From Thioglobus_B sp964566765 (GTDB lineage Bacteria; Pseudomonadota; Gammaproteobacteria; PS1; Pseudothioglobaceae), in contig CAZMJI010000016.1 of assembly GCA_964566765.1 (NCBI GenBank), positions 1 to 19,351 on the forward strand: a stretch of DNA of 19,351 nucleotides, given 5' to 3'. The position numbers and the translations under genes are program-made. Shown in pieces: positions 1 to 8,468 of the stretch. The notes under the pieces are model-generated. The model saw only the letters and a list, made by a program, of their open reading frames with translations, was not told the DNA's origin and searched no databases. Numbering within the stretch: the stretch's first letter is position 1; each line of letters opens with the position of its first letter.

Positions 1-233
1 TCCGCAATCGGCTGCAACCAACCTTTGGGGCCGACTCGGTTTGGACCAATACGCAACTGCATATAACCAATCACCTTACGCTCGGCATAAGTGAAATAAG
101 CCACCATGATCATCAACGGCGCAACCAAGGCGATGGCCTTAATCAGAATAATCAAAATCGCCGCAATGGAGCCATCAAACCACGGTATCAACTCGTGTAG
201 ACCCTGGGTGAAAGATTGCCATAGTTCCATCAT
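1..233 (-). CDS. nuoH: NADH-quinone oxidoreductase subunit H (NuoH), partial at left edge
   Basis: NuoH is the membrane subunit that forms much of the quinone-binding chamber of complex I and joins the peripheral arm to the proton-pumping arm. Only about 77 N-terminal residues are present; the gene runs off the left edge. The translation begins MMELWQSFTQ, followed by a hydrophobic helix (about residues 20-45) and then the family signature around AERKVIGYMQLRIGPNRVGP, with QP shortly after, which is diagnostic of NuoH/ND1. The first ATG (231-233) overlaps the nuoG stop codon as ATGA, so it is the likely start and translation is probably coupled; a second ATG follows directly. It is the last gene seen of the nuo operon; nuoI onward is expected to the left of the window. 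Confidence 0.95.
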   Translation of the reverse strand, partial: MMELWQSFTQGLHELIPWFDGSIAAILIILIKAIALVAPLMIMVAYFTYAERKVIGYMQLRIGPNRVGPKGWLQPIA

Positions 234-2482
234 GACTGTCCTCCATTGGTTGATTGCTTGGCACTCACAAACACGCAATCCTTAGCGACCGACTCGTCAA
301 TCACGACTGGCACACCTAAGTAGTTTTGTTCAACACCTAATTGCTTGGCGGTATCAGCATTCATAGACGCTAGATGCAGCTGGCCCAGCTTGGTAGCTTG
401 CAAAGATGGTGCATGTCTTAACAGTGCATCGGTTGCATAAGGGGAAGCCTGCCAAATCACTTGCACGCCTTCCGCTTGGCTATTTAGATCAATCTGATGA
501 TCGTACTCATGCTCTTTGTGGGCCTGGTGTGACACTTCACTAAGTACCTGAGTCGAATTGGCATAATGAAAACCCGGTAGTTCCAATAGATCTGCCAACA
601 CCTTGATCACCTTCCAAGCAGGCTTGGCTTCTTCTGGTGCTTTCACGCTGGCAGCAAAGGACTGAATGTCATTGTTAATGTTGACATGCGACCCTGAAGT
701 CTCAAAATGGCTGGCAATTGGTAGTAGCACATCGGCGCAGGCATTCAGCGCATCGTCTTCAAAACTGTTCATGGCAATGACAAAGCTGCTGTCAGGGCTA
801 AGTGCCGCCAAGGCTTGGTCAACATGGTGGAAATCATAGCTTGGATAAACGTCTAACAACACGTAAGCGCGCATTTCCTCGCTGAGCATCTGATTCACAT
901 TTAAGCCGCCTGGTCCAGGTACAAAACCTGCCATCTCAGCACCCAATGTGTTGCCCGTTTGAGTGAGGTTGAGTGTGGTTGAATTGGTGTGCTTGGCCAG
1001 CTCGGCAACCAAATTGGCAATATCAGCCGCATCTGGATTGTTGAGCACATGCTCACCTAAGACAATCACCGAGTTGTCGGTCGCATGCAGTTGTTTGGCA
1101 ATGGCCTTGGCCGTCTCACTGGCCTCAACAGCGCTTAAAGCGTCTGGCACTTCGCTGACGTTTAACTCTAGCGCGGTTTTTAACACACCCGCTAGGGTTG
1201 ACTTAATCTGCGCCGGCGCCACAATATTGTCACTATTAAGTCTGTAATTAAAATCAAAGGCTTTGACGTTTAGCGTGTCGATACTGGCGCCGCCCAATTG
1301 TGCTTTACGCAAGCGATGATTGACCATCGGCTGTTCAAATCTCGGATTGGCGCCAATAATCAGCGCATGGTCCACGCCCTCTAGGCCGGCCAGTTTAATG
1401 TTGTTGTGCAGGTGAATCGTCTTATCTAGCGACTTCACGTTTAAGCGATGGTCGATATTTTCAGACCCCATCTCTCGCACCAACTTCTGTAGTAGATGGT
1501 ACTCTTCTAAGGTAGCACCATGTGTGGCTAAGGCACCCAATTTGTTGCCTTGTCGAGAGTTAATAATGTGATTATTCAGGCCTCTCACTGCGTAGTCTAG
1601 CGCAACCGACCACTCCACTTCTTTCCACTCGCCTTCTACTTTAATCTTTGGTGCTAACAGTCGTTTTTCGTGGCTTAGGCCTTCGTAAGAGAAACGGTCA
1701 CGATCCGAGATCCAAGTCTCATTCACCATGTCATTGTCGCCTGAGACCACACGCTTAACTTGGTTGTCAAAGGTTTGTACAAAGACGTTAGAGCCAACTA
1801 AATCATGTCTGGCCACACTTGGCTTAGCACTCATCTGCCAAGATCTAAGCGCGTATCTAAACGGTTTTGAGGTCAGTGCACCCACTGGACACACATCAAT
1901 CATATTACCGGAAAGCTCTGAGGTAATGCCCTCAGTCAAAAACGGCTCGATCTTCAGCGCATCACCACGACCGGTGCCGCCCATCTCCATCACGCCGCCA
2001 ATCTCAGCACCAAAACGCACACAACGGGTACAGTGAATACAGCGCGTCATGTCGGTTTGAATCAGTGGCGAGATGTCTTTGTCTGCCACCACACGCTTGC
2101 CTTCGGTAAAGTTAGAGACGTCAGAGCCATATTCCACGGCCACGTCTTGCAATTCACACTCACCACCCTGGTCACAAATTGGACAATCCAGTGGGTGGTT
2201 GATTAATAAGAATTCCATCACTGCCTTTTGTGAAGCTTTGGCGCGCTCATTTTGCGTCTGTACTTTCATACCCTCAGACACCGGTGTTGAACAGGCAGGT
2301 TGCGGCTTAGGCGCACCTTCCACATCAACCAAACACATGCGGCAAGAGGCGGCAACGGATAATTTCTTGTGGTAGCAGAATCTTGGTACGCTAATGCCTT
2401 CGCGGTCAGTTACCGAAATCAGCATCTCGCCTGGCTCGGCGCTTACGACTCTACCATCAATTTCAATTTCAATCTCAGCCAT
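230..2482 (-). CDS. nuoG: NADH-quinone oxidoreductase subunit G (NuoG)
   Basis: NuoG (750 aa) is the large iron-sulfur subunit of the NADH-dehydrogenase module of complex I and carries electrons from NuoF/E towards NuoI/B. The N-terminal ferredoxin-like domain has the [2Fe-2S] ligands C36, C47, C50 and C64. The His-ligated cluster (N5) has H96, C100, C103 and C109, and the N4 cluster has C148, C151, C154 and C198. The remainder is a molybdopterin-oxidoreductase-like fold that carries no cofactor in this family. The four cysteines that bind the extra N7 cluster in E. coli NuoG are absent: the matching stretch, from about residue 222, reads SVARHDLVGSNV. This makes it the mitochondrial/alphaproteobacterial-like form. 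The ATG shares one base with the nuoF stop (TAATG), and the 3' end overlaps nuoH by four bases. Confidence 0.97.
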   Translation of the reverse strand: MAEIEIEIDGRVVSAEPGEMLISVTDREGISVPRFCYHKKLSVAASCRMCLVDVEGAPKPQPACSTPVSEGMKVQTQNERAKASQKAVMEFLLINHPLDCPICDQGGECELQDVAVEYGSDVSNFTEGKRVVADKDISPLIQTDMTRCIHCTRCVRFGAEIGGVMEMGGTGRGDALKIEPFLTEGITSELSGNMIDVCPVGALTSKPFRYALRSWQMSAKPSVARHDLVGSNVFVQTFDNQVKRVVSGDNDMVNETWISDRDRFSYEGLSHEKRLLAPKIKVEGEWKEVEWSVALDYAVRGLNNHIINSRQGNKLGALATHGATLEEYHLLQKLVREMGSENIDHRLNVKSLDKTIHLHNNIKLAGLEGVDHALIIGANPRFEQPMVNHRLRKAQLGGASIDTLNVKAFDFNYRLNSDNIVAPAQIKSTLAGVLKTALELNVSEVPDALSAVEASETAKAIAKQLHATDNSVIVLGEHVLNNPDAADIANLVAELAKHTNSTTLNLTQTGNTLGAEMAGFVPGPGGLNVNQMLSEEMRAYVLLDVYPSYDFHHVDQALAALSPDSSFVIAMNSFEDDALNACADVLLPIASHFETSGSHVNINNDIQSFAASVKAPEEAKPAWKVIKVLADLLELPGFHYANSTQVLSEVSHQAHKEHEYDHQIDLNSQAEGVQVIWQASPYATDALLRHAPSLQATKLGQLHLASMNADTAKQLGVEQNYLGVPVVIDESVAKDCVFVSAKQSTNGGQS

Positions 2483-3750
2483 TATCCTTTCACCATACTC
2501 TTACCGTGCTCAATATAGTATTCAAACTCTTCACGGAAATTTCTTAAAAAACTCTCAACCGGCATTGCTGCAGCATCACCTAGGGCACAAATGGTATTGC
2601 CCATAATTTTGTCCTGAACGCTAAGTAACGTCTCAATATCACCCGGCTTGCCGCCACCTTCAGTAATACGCTTGAGTGCGCGATACAACCAGCCCGTGCC
2701 TTCACGACATGGGGTGCATTGACCACAAGACTCGTCATAATAAAAATGCGCCAGACGCGTCAAGGTTTCCACCATGCAAGTGGAATCATCCATCACAATC
2801 ACTGAACCAGCACCCAGCATAGAGCCTGCTTTGTCAATGCCATCATAATCCATGGTCATGGCCATGGCTGCCTCGGCAGTGAGCACTGGGGTTGAAGAGC
2901 CGCCTGGAATCACTGCTTTTAGCGTTCTACCTTCACGCACACCACCTGCCATCTCTAGTAGGTCTTTGAATGGGGTGCCCATTGGTACTTCAAAGTTGGC
3001 TGGCTTGTTAACATGGCCCGAAACCGAGAACAGCTTGCAGCCGCCTGAGTTCTCCACACCAATGTCTGCGAACCACTGACCGCCATTGAACAAAATAGAG
3101 GGCACCGAGGCAAAACTCTCAGTATTGTTAATGGTGGTTGGTTTGCCAAATAGACCCACATTCGCCGGGAATGGCGGCTTAAATCTTGGCTGGCCTTTCT
3201 TGCCTTCAATGGACTCTAGTAGCGCAGTTTCCTCACCACACACATAAGCACCCGCACCCAGATGTGCGTACAAGTCAAAATCAATCCCGCTGCCTTGGAT
3301 GTCTTTACCCAATAGACCCGCTTCGTAAGCCTCTTTTAGCGCGCCTTCGAAACGATTAAACGGCTCAATAAACTCGCCACGGATATAGTTATAACCGGCT
3401 GTGGCATTCATTACAAAACCACCAATGGCCATACCTTCAATCACCGCATGTGGGTTATAGCGCAAAATATCACGGTCTTTACAGGTACCTGGCTCGCCTT
3501 CATCGGAGTTACAAACCACGTACTTCTGGCCCGCAGAATTGCGCGGCATAAAGCTCCACTTCAAACCAGTTGGGAAACCGGCACCGCCACGACCTCTTAG
3601 GCCGGAGGTTTTTAATTCGTCAATAATTTGCTCTGGGGTGAACTCACCCTTTAGAATCTTGTTCCAAACACTATAACCACCGCTCTCAACATAGGTTTTT
3701 AGCGTATGCGGATCAGCCTTGTCTAAATTTCTAAAACAAACTTCATTCAT
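2482..3750 (-). CDS. nuoF: NADH-quinone oxidoreductase subunit F (NuoF)
   Basis: NuoF (422 aa, the usual length) binds FMN and NADH and is where complex I takes electrons from NADH. The nucleotide/flavin site GRGGAGFPTG lies at residues 53-62 and the NSDEGEPGT motif at 81-89. A second conserved stretch, CGEETALLESIEG, follows in the middle of the protein. Near the C-terminus the N3 [4Fe-4S] cluster ligands are C342, C345, C348 (in ESCGQCTPCREGTG) and C388 (in GNTICALGD). The start codon overlaps the nuoE stop as ATGA (3747-3750), and its own stop shares one base with the nuoG start, so the three dehydrogenase-module genes nuoE-F-G appear translationally coupled. Confidence 0.98.
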   Translation of the reverse strand: MNEVCFRNLDKADPHTLKTYVESGGYSVWNKILKGEFTPEQIIDELKTSGLRGRGGAGFPTGLKWSFMPRNSAGQKYVVCNSDEGEPGTCKDRDILRYNPHAVIEGMAIGGFVMNATAGYNYIRGEFIEPFNRFEGALKEAYEAGLLGKDIQGSGIDFDLYAHLGAGAYVCGEETALLESIEGKKGQPRFKPPFPANVGLFGKPTTINNTESFASVPSILFNGGQWFADIGVENSGGCKLFSVSGHVNKPANFEVPMGTPFKDLLEMAGGVREGRTLKAVIPGGSSTPVLTAEAAMAMTMDYDGIDKAGSMLGAGSVIVMDDSTCMVETLTRLAHFYYDESCGQCTPCREGTGWLYRALKRITEGGGKPGDIETLLSVQDKIMGNTICALGDAAAMPVESFLRNFREEFEYYIEHGKSMVKG

Positions 3751-4220
3751 TTGAGACCATCCACAATTTCATCGAGTTTTTCACGCGTTAAGTGCTCGTG
3801 ATAGGTATCACCAATTTGACACATTGGCGAACCCACACAGGCGCCTAAACATTCAACTTTTTTCACACTAATCAGACCATCTGGGGTCACTTCGCCGGTT
3901 TTCACCCCGAGCTTCTGTTCCAAATAAGCAATCAGATCATCTGCGCCATTGAGCATGCAAGAAATGTTGTGACAAAAACGAATCACGTGCTTGCCAACCG
4001 CTTGATGATTGTAGTTTTCATAAAAAGTCGCCACCTCAGCTGCCGCAATGGCTGGCATGCCTAAGTGATCAGCCACGGCTTGGATCAACTCTGGCGTTAG
4101 TTGATTGTTGTTCTCTGCCTGCACAATTTTTAGTGCTTCCATCACCGCAGAGCTGCGACGCTCTTCTGGGTATTTTTCAGCCCAGGTGTCAATTTGTTGT
4201 TTTGCTTTGTCTGAAATCAT
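3747..4220 (-). CDS. nuoE: NADH-quinone oxidoreductase subunit E (NuoE)
   Basis: NuoE (157 aa) is the thioredoxin-fold [2Fe-2S] subunit (cluster N1a) that sits beside NuoF in the NADH-oxidising module. The four expected ligands are C83 and C88 (RFCHNISCML) and C124 and C128 (VECLGACVG); an additional cysteine at 134 lies in SPMCQIGD, as is common in this family. The N-terminal half is the helical domain that packs on NuoF/NuoG. An ATG at 4218-4220 gives the expected N-terminus; there is no strong Shine-Dalgarno sequence, and the gene begins only six bases after the nuoD stop, so it is probably read by ribosomes already on the message. Confidence 0.97.
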   Translation of the reverse strand: MISDKAKQQIDTWAEKYPEERRSSAVMEALKIVQAENNNQLTPELIQAVADHLGMPAIAAAEVATFYENYNHQAVGKHVIRFCHNISCMLNGADDLIAYLEQKLGVKTGEVTPDGLISVKKVECLGACVGSPMCQIGDTYHEHLTREKLDEIVDGLK

Positions 4221-4226
4221 CTGTTT

Positions 4227-5480
4227 TTATCTGTCAATTTCACCAAATACGATGTCTTGCGTACCAATAATGGTGACCACGTCTGAGAGCATATGGCCTT
4301 TGGCCATCTCATCCATTGAGGCCAAATGGGCAAAGCCCGGTGCGCGCATCTTCACACGATATGGTTTATTCGCACCATCAGAGACCAAGTACACACCAAA
4401 CTCACCCTTTGGATGTTCAACCGCTTGATAGACTTCGCCCTCAGGTAGTGAATAACCTTCAGTGAATAATTTAAAGTGATGAATCAGTGACTCCATGTCA
4501 CCTTTCATATCGCTGCGTTTTGGTGGTGCCACCTTATGATCATCGGTCATTACCGGACCTGGATTGTTTTGCAACCACTCAACACACTGCTCGACAATAC
4601 GATTCGATTGGCGCAGCTCTTCTAAGCGCACCAAGTAGCGATCGTAGCAGTCGCCAGTCACGCCCACTGGAATATCAAAATCCATCTTGTCGTAAACCGC
4701 ATAAGGCTGGTTCTTTCTCAAATCCCAAGCCACGCCTGAGCCTCTTAACATTGGACCACTAAAGCCCATCTGTTTCGCACGGCTGGCCGATACCACACCA
4801 ATATTGACCAAACGCTGCTTCCAAATACGGTTGTCGGTCAGTAGGTCGTCATACTGCTGGATACTGGCTGGGAACTCTTTGGCAAAATCCGCAATAAAGT
4901 CTAGCAATGAGCCTTGACGATTCTCGTTCATCTTGGCCAGCTCTTCATCGCTGCGGAAATCGTTTTTCAAATACTTCGGCATCTTCTCCGGCAGGTCTCT
5001 GTACACACCACCCGGTCGATAATAAGTGGCATGCATACGCGAGCCTGACACCGCTTCATAGCAATCAATCAACTTTTCACGCTCGCGGAATGCGTATAGG
5101 AAAATACTCATGGCGCCCACATCTAGGGCGTGTGTACCTAACCACATCAGGTGATTTAGGATACGGGTAATCTCATCAAACATCACACGGATGTATTTGG
5201 CACGCTCTGGCACCTCAAGTTCAAGCATGCGCTCAATGGTCATCACGTAGGCATGCTCATTACACATCATCGACACATAATCCAGACGGTCCATATAACC
5301 AATTGATTGATTATAAGGCTTGGATTCAGCCAATTTTTCAGTGCCACGATGCAACAGACCAATATGCGGGTCTGAGCGTTCAATGACCTCACCATTAATC
5401 TCTAGAATCAGGCGTAGCACACCGTGCGCCGCTGGATGCTGTGGACCAAAGTTCAGGGTATAGTTACGAATCTCTGCCAT
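4227..5480 (-). CDS. nuoD: NADH-quinone oxidoreductase subunit D (NuoD)
   Basis: NuoD (417 aa) is the 49-kDa-type subunit of complex I, related to the large subunit of NiFe hydrogenases. With NuoB it forms the quinone-reduction site. Family signatures include NFGPQHPAAHGVLRL near residues 10-25, GLLHRGTEK at about 42-50, and the C-terminal stretch RVKMRAPGFAHL. The quinone-site His and Asp/Arg residues of this family fall in these conserved stretches. NuoD is a stand-alone gene here and is not fused to NuoC as it is in E. coli. Its ATG starts one base after the nuoC stop codon (TAACATG), which again suggests coupled translation. Confidence 0.98.
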   Translation of the reverse strand: MAEIRNYTLNFGPQHPAAHGVLRLILEINGEVIERSDPHIGLLHRGTEKLAESKPYNQSIGYMDRLDYVSMMCNEHAYVMTIERMLELEVPERAKYIRVMFDEITRILNHLMWLGTHALDVGAMSIFLYAFREREKLIDCYEAVSGSRMHATYYRPGGVYRDLPEKMPKYLKNDFRSDEELAKMNENRQGSLLDFIADFAKEFPASIQQYDDLLTDNRIWKQRLVNIGVVSASRAKQMGFSGPMLRGSGVAWDLRKNQPYAVYDKMDFDIPVGVTGDCYDRYLVRLEELRQSNRIVEQCVEWLQNNPGPVMTDDHKVAPPKRSDMKGDMESLIHHFKLFTEGYSLPEGEVYQAVEHPKGEFGVYLVSDGANKPYRVKMRAPGFAHLASMDEMAKGHMLSDVVTIIGTQDIVFGEIDR

Positions 5481-5481
5481 G

Positions 5482-6102
5482 TTACTTTCTAATTACTTTA
5501 GGGACTTGTACGCGAGGCTCAATGGAGACAGGTTCATACACCACACGACCCAATGTTTCGTCATAGCGCATCTCCACCTCACCTTCAAGCGGGAAGTCTT
5601 TTCTCAGTGGGTGACCCACAAAACCATAATCGGTCAAAATACGACGCAAGTCTTCGTGTCCTTCAAACAAAATACCAAATAGATCGAAGGTCTCACGCTC
5701 ATACCAATTGCTGGATGACCATACCGAGGTGACCGATCTGATCATTGGCAGCGCTTCACTCACATAAGCCTTGACTCTAAGGCGCTGGTTGTTGGCAACC
5801 GACAACAAGTGGTAAACCACCGCAAAACGCTCAGGATGCGAACTGTCTTCTTCATCCTCTTGCGTCGTCCTACCGCGAGAAAAGCCCGATGAAGAAGCAT
5901 CTGCATTCCAGTCTGACTGACCATAAGTTAGGTAATCAACGCCGCTGATATCAATCAAGGTGTCAAAACCCAGCTTGTCTCTTAGGGTTAAACAGGTGTT
6001 AACAATGTCGTCTTTATTAACCACCAAGTTAACCTCGCCATAAGCTTGGCTAATGGCTTGCTCACCAAAAATTTCTTCTAATTGTTCTACTAGTTCGCTC
6101 AT
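5482..6102 (-). CDS. nuoC: NADH-quinone oxidoreductase subunit C (NuoC)
   Basis: NuoC (206 aa) is the 30-kDa-type subunit of the complex I connecting module, with no redox centre of its own. The diagnostic signature is near the C-terminal third: WYERETFDLFGILFEGH, then RRILTDYGFVGHPLRKDFP. The N-terminal half contains the GVDYLTYG motif, followed by a polar, acidic and serine-rich insertion (about residues 65-90, with SGFSRGRTTQEDEED) before the strand PERFAVVYHLLS. Insertions at this place, including a GFSRG element, are seen in other proteobacterial NuoC proteins, so I do not regard it as odd. The start ATG shares one base with the nuoB stop (TAATG). Confidence 0.97.
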   Translation of the reverse strand: MSELVEQLEEIFGEQAISQAYGEVNLVVNKDDIVNTCLTLRDKLGFDTLIDISGVDYLTYGQSDWNADASSSGFSRGRTTQEDEEDSSHPERFAVVYHLLSVANNQRLRVKAYVSEALPMIRSVTSVWSSSNWYERETFDLFGILFEGHEDLRRILTDYGFVGHPLRKDFPLEGEVEMRYDETLGRVVYEPVSIEPRVQVPKVIRK

Positions 6103-6581
6103 TAGGTTCTCGCAATGGTGTTAGTACGGCGAATTTTCTCTTGTAGTTGAATAATGCCGTAAAGCAGTGCTTCTGCCGTTGGTGGACAGCCTGGCACGTA
6201 AATATCAACCGGGACGATACGATCGCAACCACGAACCACCGCATACGAATAATGATAGTAGCCACCGCCATTGGCGCAAGAACCCATGGAAATCACCCAT
6301 CTAGGTTCTGGCATCTGGTCATACACCTTGCGTAGCGCAGGTGCCATTTTGTTGGTCAGGGTGCCGGCAACAATCATTAAGTCTGATTGTCTAGGCGTGG
6401 GTCTAAATACGATACCGAATCGGTCCAAGTCATAACGCGATGAGCCTGCTTCCATCATCTCCACCGCACAGCATGCCAAGCCAAAGGTCATTGGCCACAA
6501 AGAGCCAGTTCTGGCCCAATTAATTACACTGTCTAGTGAGGTGGTGACGAACCCCTCTTTCATTACACCGTCAATTGCCAC
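6102..6581 (-). CDS. nuoB: NADH-quinone oxidoreductase subunit B (NuoB), GTG start
   Basis: NuoB (159 aa) carries the terminal [4Fe-4S] cluster N2, which hands electrons to quinone at the NuoB/NuoD interface. Ligands are the tandem C37-C38 (GLACCAVEMM), C102 (SMGSCANGG) and C132 (VPGCPPTAEAL), all present. I chose the GTG at 6579-6581 as start: it gives MAIDGVMKEGFVTTS, which matches the N-terminus typical of proteobacterial NuoB, and lies three bases after the nuoA stop. The internal ATG at codon 7 would remove part of this conserved N-terminus and is less likely. The protein is cytoplasmic-face peripheral in the complex. Confidence 0.97.
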   Translation of the reverse strand: MAIDGVMKEGFVTTSLDSVINWARTGSLWPMTFGLACCAVEMMEAGSSRYDLDRFGIVFRPTPRQSDLMIVAGTLTNKMAPALRKVYDQMPEPRWVISMGSCANGGGYYHYSYAVVRGCDRIVPVDIYVPGCPPTAEALLYGIIQLQEKIRRTNTIART

Positions 6582-6584
6582 TGA

Positions 6585-6941
6585 TTACTCCCACTCCAGA
6601 GCGCCCTTCTTCCACTCGAAGATAAAGCCAACCACCAATAAAAATAAGAAAATACTAATGCCGATAAAGCCAAACCAGCCCAGTTGAGACTGAACCACCG
6701 CCCAAGGAAAGACGAAGGCCACTTCAAGGTCAAACAAAATAAAGAGGATGGCGACCAGATAATAGCGTACGTTGAAGTACATGCGTGAATCGTCAAAGGC
6801 TGGAAAGCCACATTCAAACTGCGAGTTTTTTTCCTCGTCTGGTTTACTTGGTCCTAGAAGATAACCAATTAGAATCGGGCCAATACCAAAGCCAATGCCC
6901 AACAGAATAAATACAGCAATGGGTAAATAATTCTCTAACAA
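6585..6941 (-). CDS. nuoA: NADH-quinone oxidoreductase subunit A (NuoA), TTG start
   Basis: NuoA (118 aa) is the small membrane subunit (ND3 homologue) at the junction of the peripheral and membrane arms of complex I. Three membrane helices are visible, at about residues 5-28, 60-83 and 88-110. The loop between the first two has the family motif around SQFECGFPAFDDSR, including the conserved Cys, and the second helix carries FILFDLEVAF. The only start that fits is the TTG at 6939-6941, giving MLENYLPIAV; no in-frame ATG lies near. A purine-rich stretch (GAGAGAG) precedes it by several bases and can serve as ribosome-binding site. It is the first gene of the nuo operon, with a TATAAT box about 40 bases upstream. 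Confidence 0.96.
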   Translation of the reverse strand: MLENYLPIAVFILLGIGFGIGPILIGYLLGPSKPDEEKNSQFECGFPAFDDSRMYFNVRYYLVAILFILFDLEVAFVFPWAVVQSQLGWFGFIGISIFLFLLVVGFIFEWKKGALEWE

Positions 6942-6980
6942 ACGACTACTCTCTCTTTCTGCTCAAATTAGGTTCAAAAC

Positions 6981-6986
6981 ATTATA
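6981..6986 (-). promoter_or_regulatory. Probable -10 box for the nuo operon
   Basis: Reading the minus strand, a perfect TATAAT lies in the 111-base gap between tldD and nuoA, in the context TTGGATATAATG. It would start a transcript with a leader of about 30 bases before the nuoA TTG. No convincing -35 hexamer is found 16-18 bases upstream (the sequence there is around CTAGCT), so strength is uncertain, or an activator may be needed. Confidence 0.5.
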
Positions 6987-7029
6987 TCCAATTTACGCCT
7001 TAAAGCTAGTGATTGATCAGTTTTTTCCT

Positions 7030-7046
7030 AAAAACTTGATCCAAGT
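7030..7046 (-). terminator. Weak hairpin/T-tract after tldD
   Basis: On the minus strand, seven to eight bases after the tldD stop, ACTTG-GAT-CAAGT forms a 5-bp stem with a 3-base loop followed by TTTTT. This has the form of a small intrinsic terminator. The stem is short and AU-rich, so it may only attenuate read-through from yhdP-tldD into nuo. Confidence 0.35.
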
Positions 7047-7052
7047 AAAACT

Positions 7053-8468
7053 TTATACTTCGGTCCCGCCCACCGTTAGCTGGTCAATCTTAAGGCTGGG
7101 CTGACCCACGCCCACCGGGACACTTTGCCCTTCTTTACCGCACACACCAATCCCTGGATCCAGTCTTAAGTCCTGTCCCACCATGGAAATCTTTTTCAAC
7201 ACTTCGTCACCCGAGCCAATTAGCGTGGCACCTTTAAGCGGCTGTGTGATCTTACCATTCTCAATGAGATAGGCCTCGTTAGCGGAGAACACAAATTTAC
7301 CCGAGGTAATGTCCACCTGACCACCATCAAAATTAACCGCATAAACACCCCGATCCACCGATTCAATCATGTCCTCAAGATTGCTTTGACCGTTGAGCAT
7401 ATAGGTATTGGTCATTCTTGGCATCGGAATATGTGCATAAGACTCACGTCGACCGTTGCCCGTAGACTTAGTATCCATTAGCTTGGCATTGGTCTTATCT
7501 AGCAAATAGCCCTTTAAAACACCTTGTTCGATCAGGGTTGTATGTTGTGTTGGCACACCCTCGTCATCAATGCTTAGGCTGCCACGTCGATTGGCGATGG
7601 TGCCATTATCAACGATGGTGCAGAGCTCGCTGGCCACCTGCTCACCCAGTCGGTTAGAAAATACCGACGAACCTTTGCGATTAAAGTCCCCTTCTAGGCC
7701 ATGTCCAACCGCTTCATGCAGCAATACACCTGGCCAACCCGCACCCAGAATCACTGGCATGCTACCCGCTGGCGCACCCACCGACTCTAAGGCCACCATG
7801 GCTTGGCGAATGGCCTCATTCACATAGTGCTCATCCAGCTGGTGATCGATGAAGTAGCGGTAGTCGTAGCGACCGCCACCACCACTGGAGGCGTGCTCTA
7901 CACGCCCATCTTTCTCCACCACCACGCTGACATTAAGGCGTACCATGGGACGATGATCCTTGGCATAGGTGCCATCACTGGCAGCAATCAATACCTCCGA
8001 ATAAGCGCCTGAGATCGAGGCATTGACCTTTTTCACATAGGCGTTTTTTCTGGCCAGCTGATCAATGCGATTGAGCAGCGCCACTTTTTCTTCAGAGTTA
8101 AGGCTGGGCAGCGGATTTAGGCCATTATATTTGGCCAATTGTGGGACTTGTTTAAAGACTTGAATGGGCTGCGCCTGAGCCTGTGAGATGCCCTTGGCAA
8201 AATCCACCGCCCGATTAATCGCACTTAGGTTGAGATCGTCTGAATAGGCAAAGCCGGTTTGATCGCCACTCACAGCACGAACGCCGACACCATGGGCAAT
8301 GTGGTAAGTACCCGATTTAACAATACCTTCTTCTAACAACCAGCTCTCAGCCACAGAGTGCTGAAAATACAAATCGGCATAATCACTGCCTTGACTGCTG
8401 AGCGAGCCCAATAAATCATGAATGGTTTGCGGATTGAGGCGGTTATCCTCTAAGAGTTGGTCGATCAT
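7053..8468 (-). CDS. tldD: Metalloprotease TldD
   Basis: TldD (471 aa, normal length) is the catalytic half of the TldD/TldE zinc protease. In E. coli this protease matures peptides such as microcin B17, helps degrade CcdA, and cleaves unfolded or short peptides in the cytoplasm. The zinc motif HEAVGHGLEGD, of HExxxH form, is at residues 251-261. A late cysteine, C443 in GIGVCGKEG, is in the position of the third ligand of the family. The N-terminal domain carries the usual sequence around GVGVRAVSGDQTGFAY. The ATG overlaps the yhdP stop as ATGA (8465-8468), so the pair is probably cotranslated. The yhdP-tldD order is also found in E. coli. Its partner TldE/PmbA is not in this window. Confidence 0.96.
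   Translation of the reverse strand: MIDQLLEDNRLNPQTIHDLLGSLSSQGSDYADLYFQHSVAESWLLEEGIVKSGTYHIAHGVGVRAVSGDQTGFAYSDDLNLSAINRAVDFAKGISQAQAQPIQVFKQVPQLAKYNGLNPLPSLNSEEKVALLNRIDQLARKNAYVKKVNASISGAYSEVLIAASDGTYAKDHRPMVRLNVSVVVEKDGRVEHASSGGGGRYDYRYFIDHQLDEHYVNEAIRQAMVALESVGAPAGSMPVILGAGWPGVLLHEAVGHGLEGDFNRKGSSVFSNRLGEQVASELCTIVDNGTIANRRGSLSIDDEGVPTQHTTLIEQGVLKGYLLDKTNAKLMDTKSTGNGRRESYAHIPMPRMTNTYMLNGQSNLEDMIESVDRGVYAVNFDGGQVDITSGKFVFSANEAYLIENGKITQPLKGATLIGSGDEVLKKISMVGQDLRLDPGIGVCGKEGQSVPVGVGQPSLKIDQLTVGGTEV

Noticed and set aside
963..2375. Open frames on the plus strand opposite nuoG, and similar frames opposite or within other genes
   Set aside because: They are antisense or shifted-frame shadows of strongly conserved genes, without ribosome-binding sites or recognisable domains.
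5835..5910. Acidic, serine-rich insertion in NuoC
   Set aside because: Insertions with a GFSRG element at the same place occur in other proteobacterial NuoC proteins, so it is not unusual.
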